This document shows, in pieces, positions 39,654 through 39,754 of a DNA stretch of 39,754 nucleotides (positions within the stretch are counted from its first letter, which is position 1; every line of letters begins with the position of its first letter). Source of the stretch: Verrucomicrobiaceae bacterium (GTDB taxonomy: Bacteria; Verrucomicrobiota; Verrucomicrobiia; Verrucomicrobiales; Verrucomicrobiaceae); contig CANIZT010000005.1 in the NCBI GenBank assembly GCA_947471905.1, positions 1 through 39,754 of the forward strand, in the 5' to 3' direction. Under the pieces are notes generated by a model that ran no database searches, was not told where the DNA came from, and saw only the letters and a program-made list of their open reading frames with translations. The position numbers and the translations under genes were made by a program.

Positions 39654-39754
39654 ATGGCAAAATCGGCTCTCGGAAAAGGTCTCGGCGCACTCATTTCGGC
39701 ACCCACGTCGGTGTCAGGAGTGTCGCGCCTGCCTGCCCTTGCACAGCCTGCACC
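39654..39754 (+). CDS. parB: Chromosome partitioning protein ParB, N-terminal fragment
   Basis: The first 33 codons lie in the window and continue past the right edge. The translation MAKSALGKGLGALIS is the conserved N-terminal ParA-stimulating motif of chromosomal ParB/Spo0J proteins, followed by a Ser/Pro/Ala-rich linker. ParB binds parS sites near the origin and works with ParA in chromosome segregation, so the replication origin may be nearby, outside the window. No parS-like 16-bp palindrome was noticed. Confidence 0.88.
   Translation, partial: MAKSALGKGLGALISAPTSVSGVSRLPALAQPA

Overview
This window comes from a GC-rich chromosome, almost certainly of a Verrucomicrobiota bacterium (Verrucomicrobiaceae/Prosthecobacter-like). 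The clues are a planctomycete-type cytochrome c/DUF1549/DUF1553 protein, a SWIB-domain protein with a histone-like tail, secreted Gfo/Idh/MocA and TIM-barrel proteins, a type I sulfatase, Hanks-type kinase signalling and start codons that mostly lack Shine-Dalgarno sequences. No tRNA, rRNA, CRISPR array, phage or transposase gene was seen.

Layout. 1-9 kb: start of an iron-containing alcohol dehydrogenase (off the left edge), a TrmA/RlmD-type RNA uracil methyltransferase, a secreted LolA-like protein, a GT-C/GT2 pair that looks like a polyprenyl-phosphate sugar donor system, a lone HrgA-like protein, a small membrane protein, a secreted TIM-barrel protein and RecQ. 9-14 kb: a three-gene minus-strand cluster laid out like pelABC (PelA-like, TPR protein, lipoprotein). 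The pelA-like gene is frameshifted by a 4-bp tandem duplication and its catalytic motifs look eroded. 14-19 kb: cupin, DUF1549/DUF1553 protein, CdsA and a DUF4337 protein.

19-31 kb: polysaccharide breakdown and carbon uptake. A GH99-like/esterase fusion, a glycosidase-like TIM barrel, a lipoprotein and a PL10 pectate lyase lie downstream of a malonate module (madL-madM-matB) on the minus strand. A GH10-like protein, a sulfatase and a Dabb protein lie on the plus strand. Three of the secreted enzymes have signal peptides encoded by the same array of 7-bp units. 31-39.7 kb: a very large membrane protein with a receptor-like exported domain (also frameshifted), the SWIB protein with its own promoter and terminator, a membrane Ser/Thr kinase, two Gfo/Idh/MocA proteins (one secreted), YicC, and the start of ParB at the right edge.

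The main points of interest are the degenerate PelA-like protein with a candidate operator in its promoter, the heptamer-encoded signal peptides, the GH10 protein with His in place of the acid/base Glu, the receptor-like large membrane protein, and the lone HrgA-like protein. Two clear frameshifts in 40 kb could be real or could be assembly errors; reads would be needed to tell.
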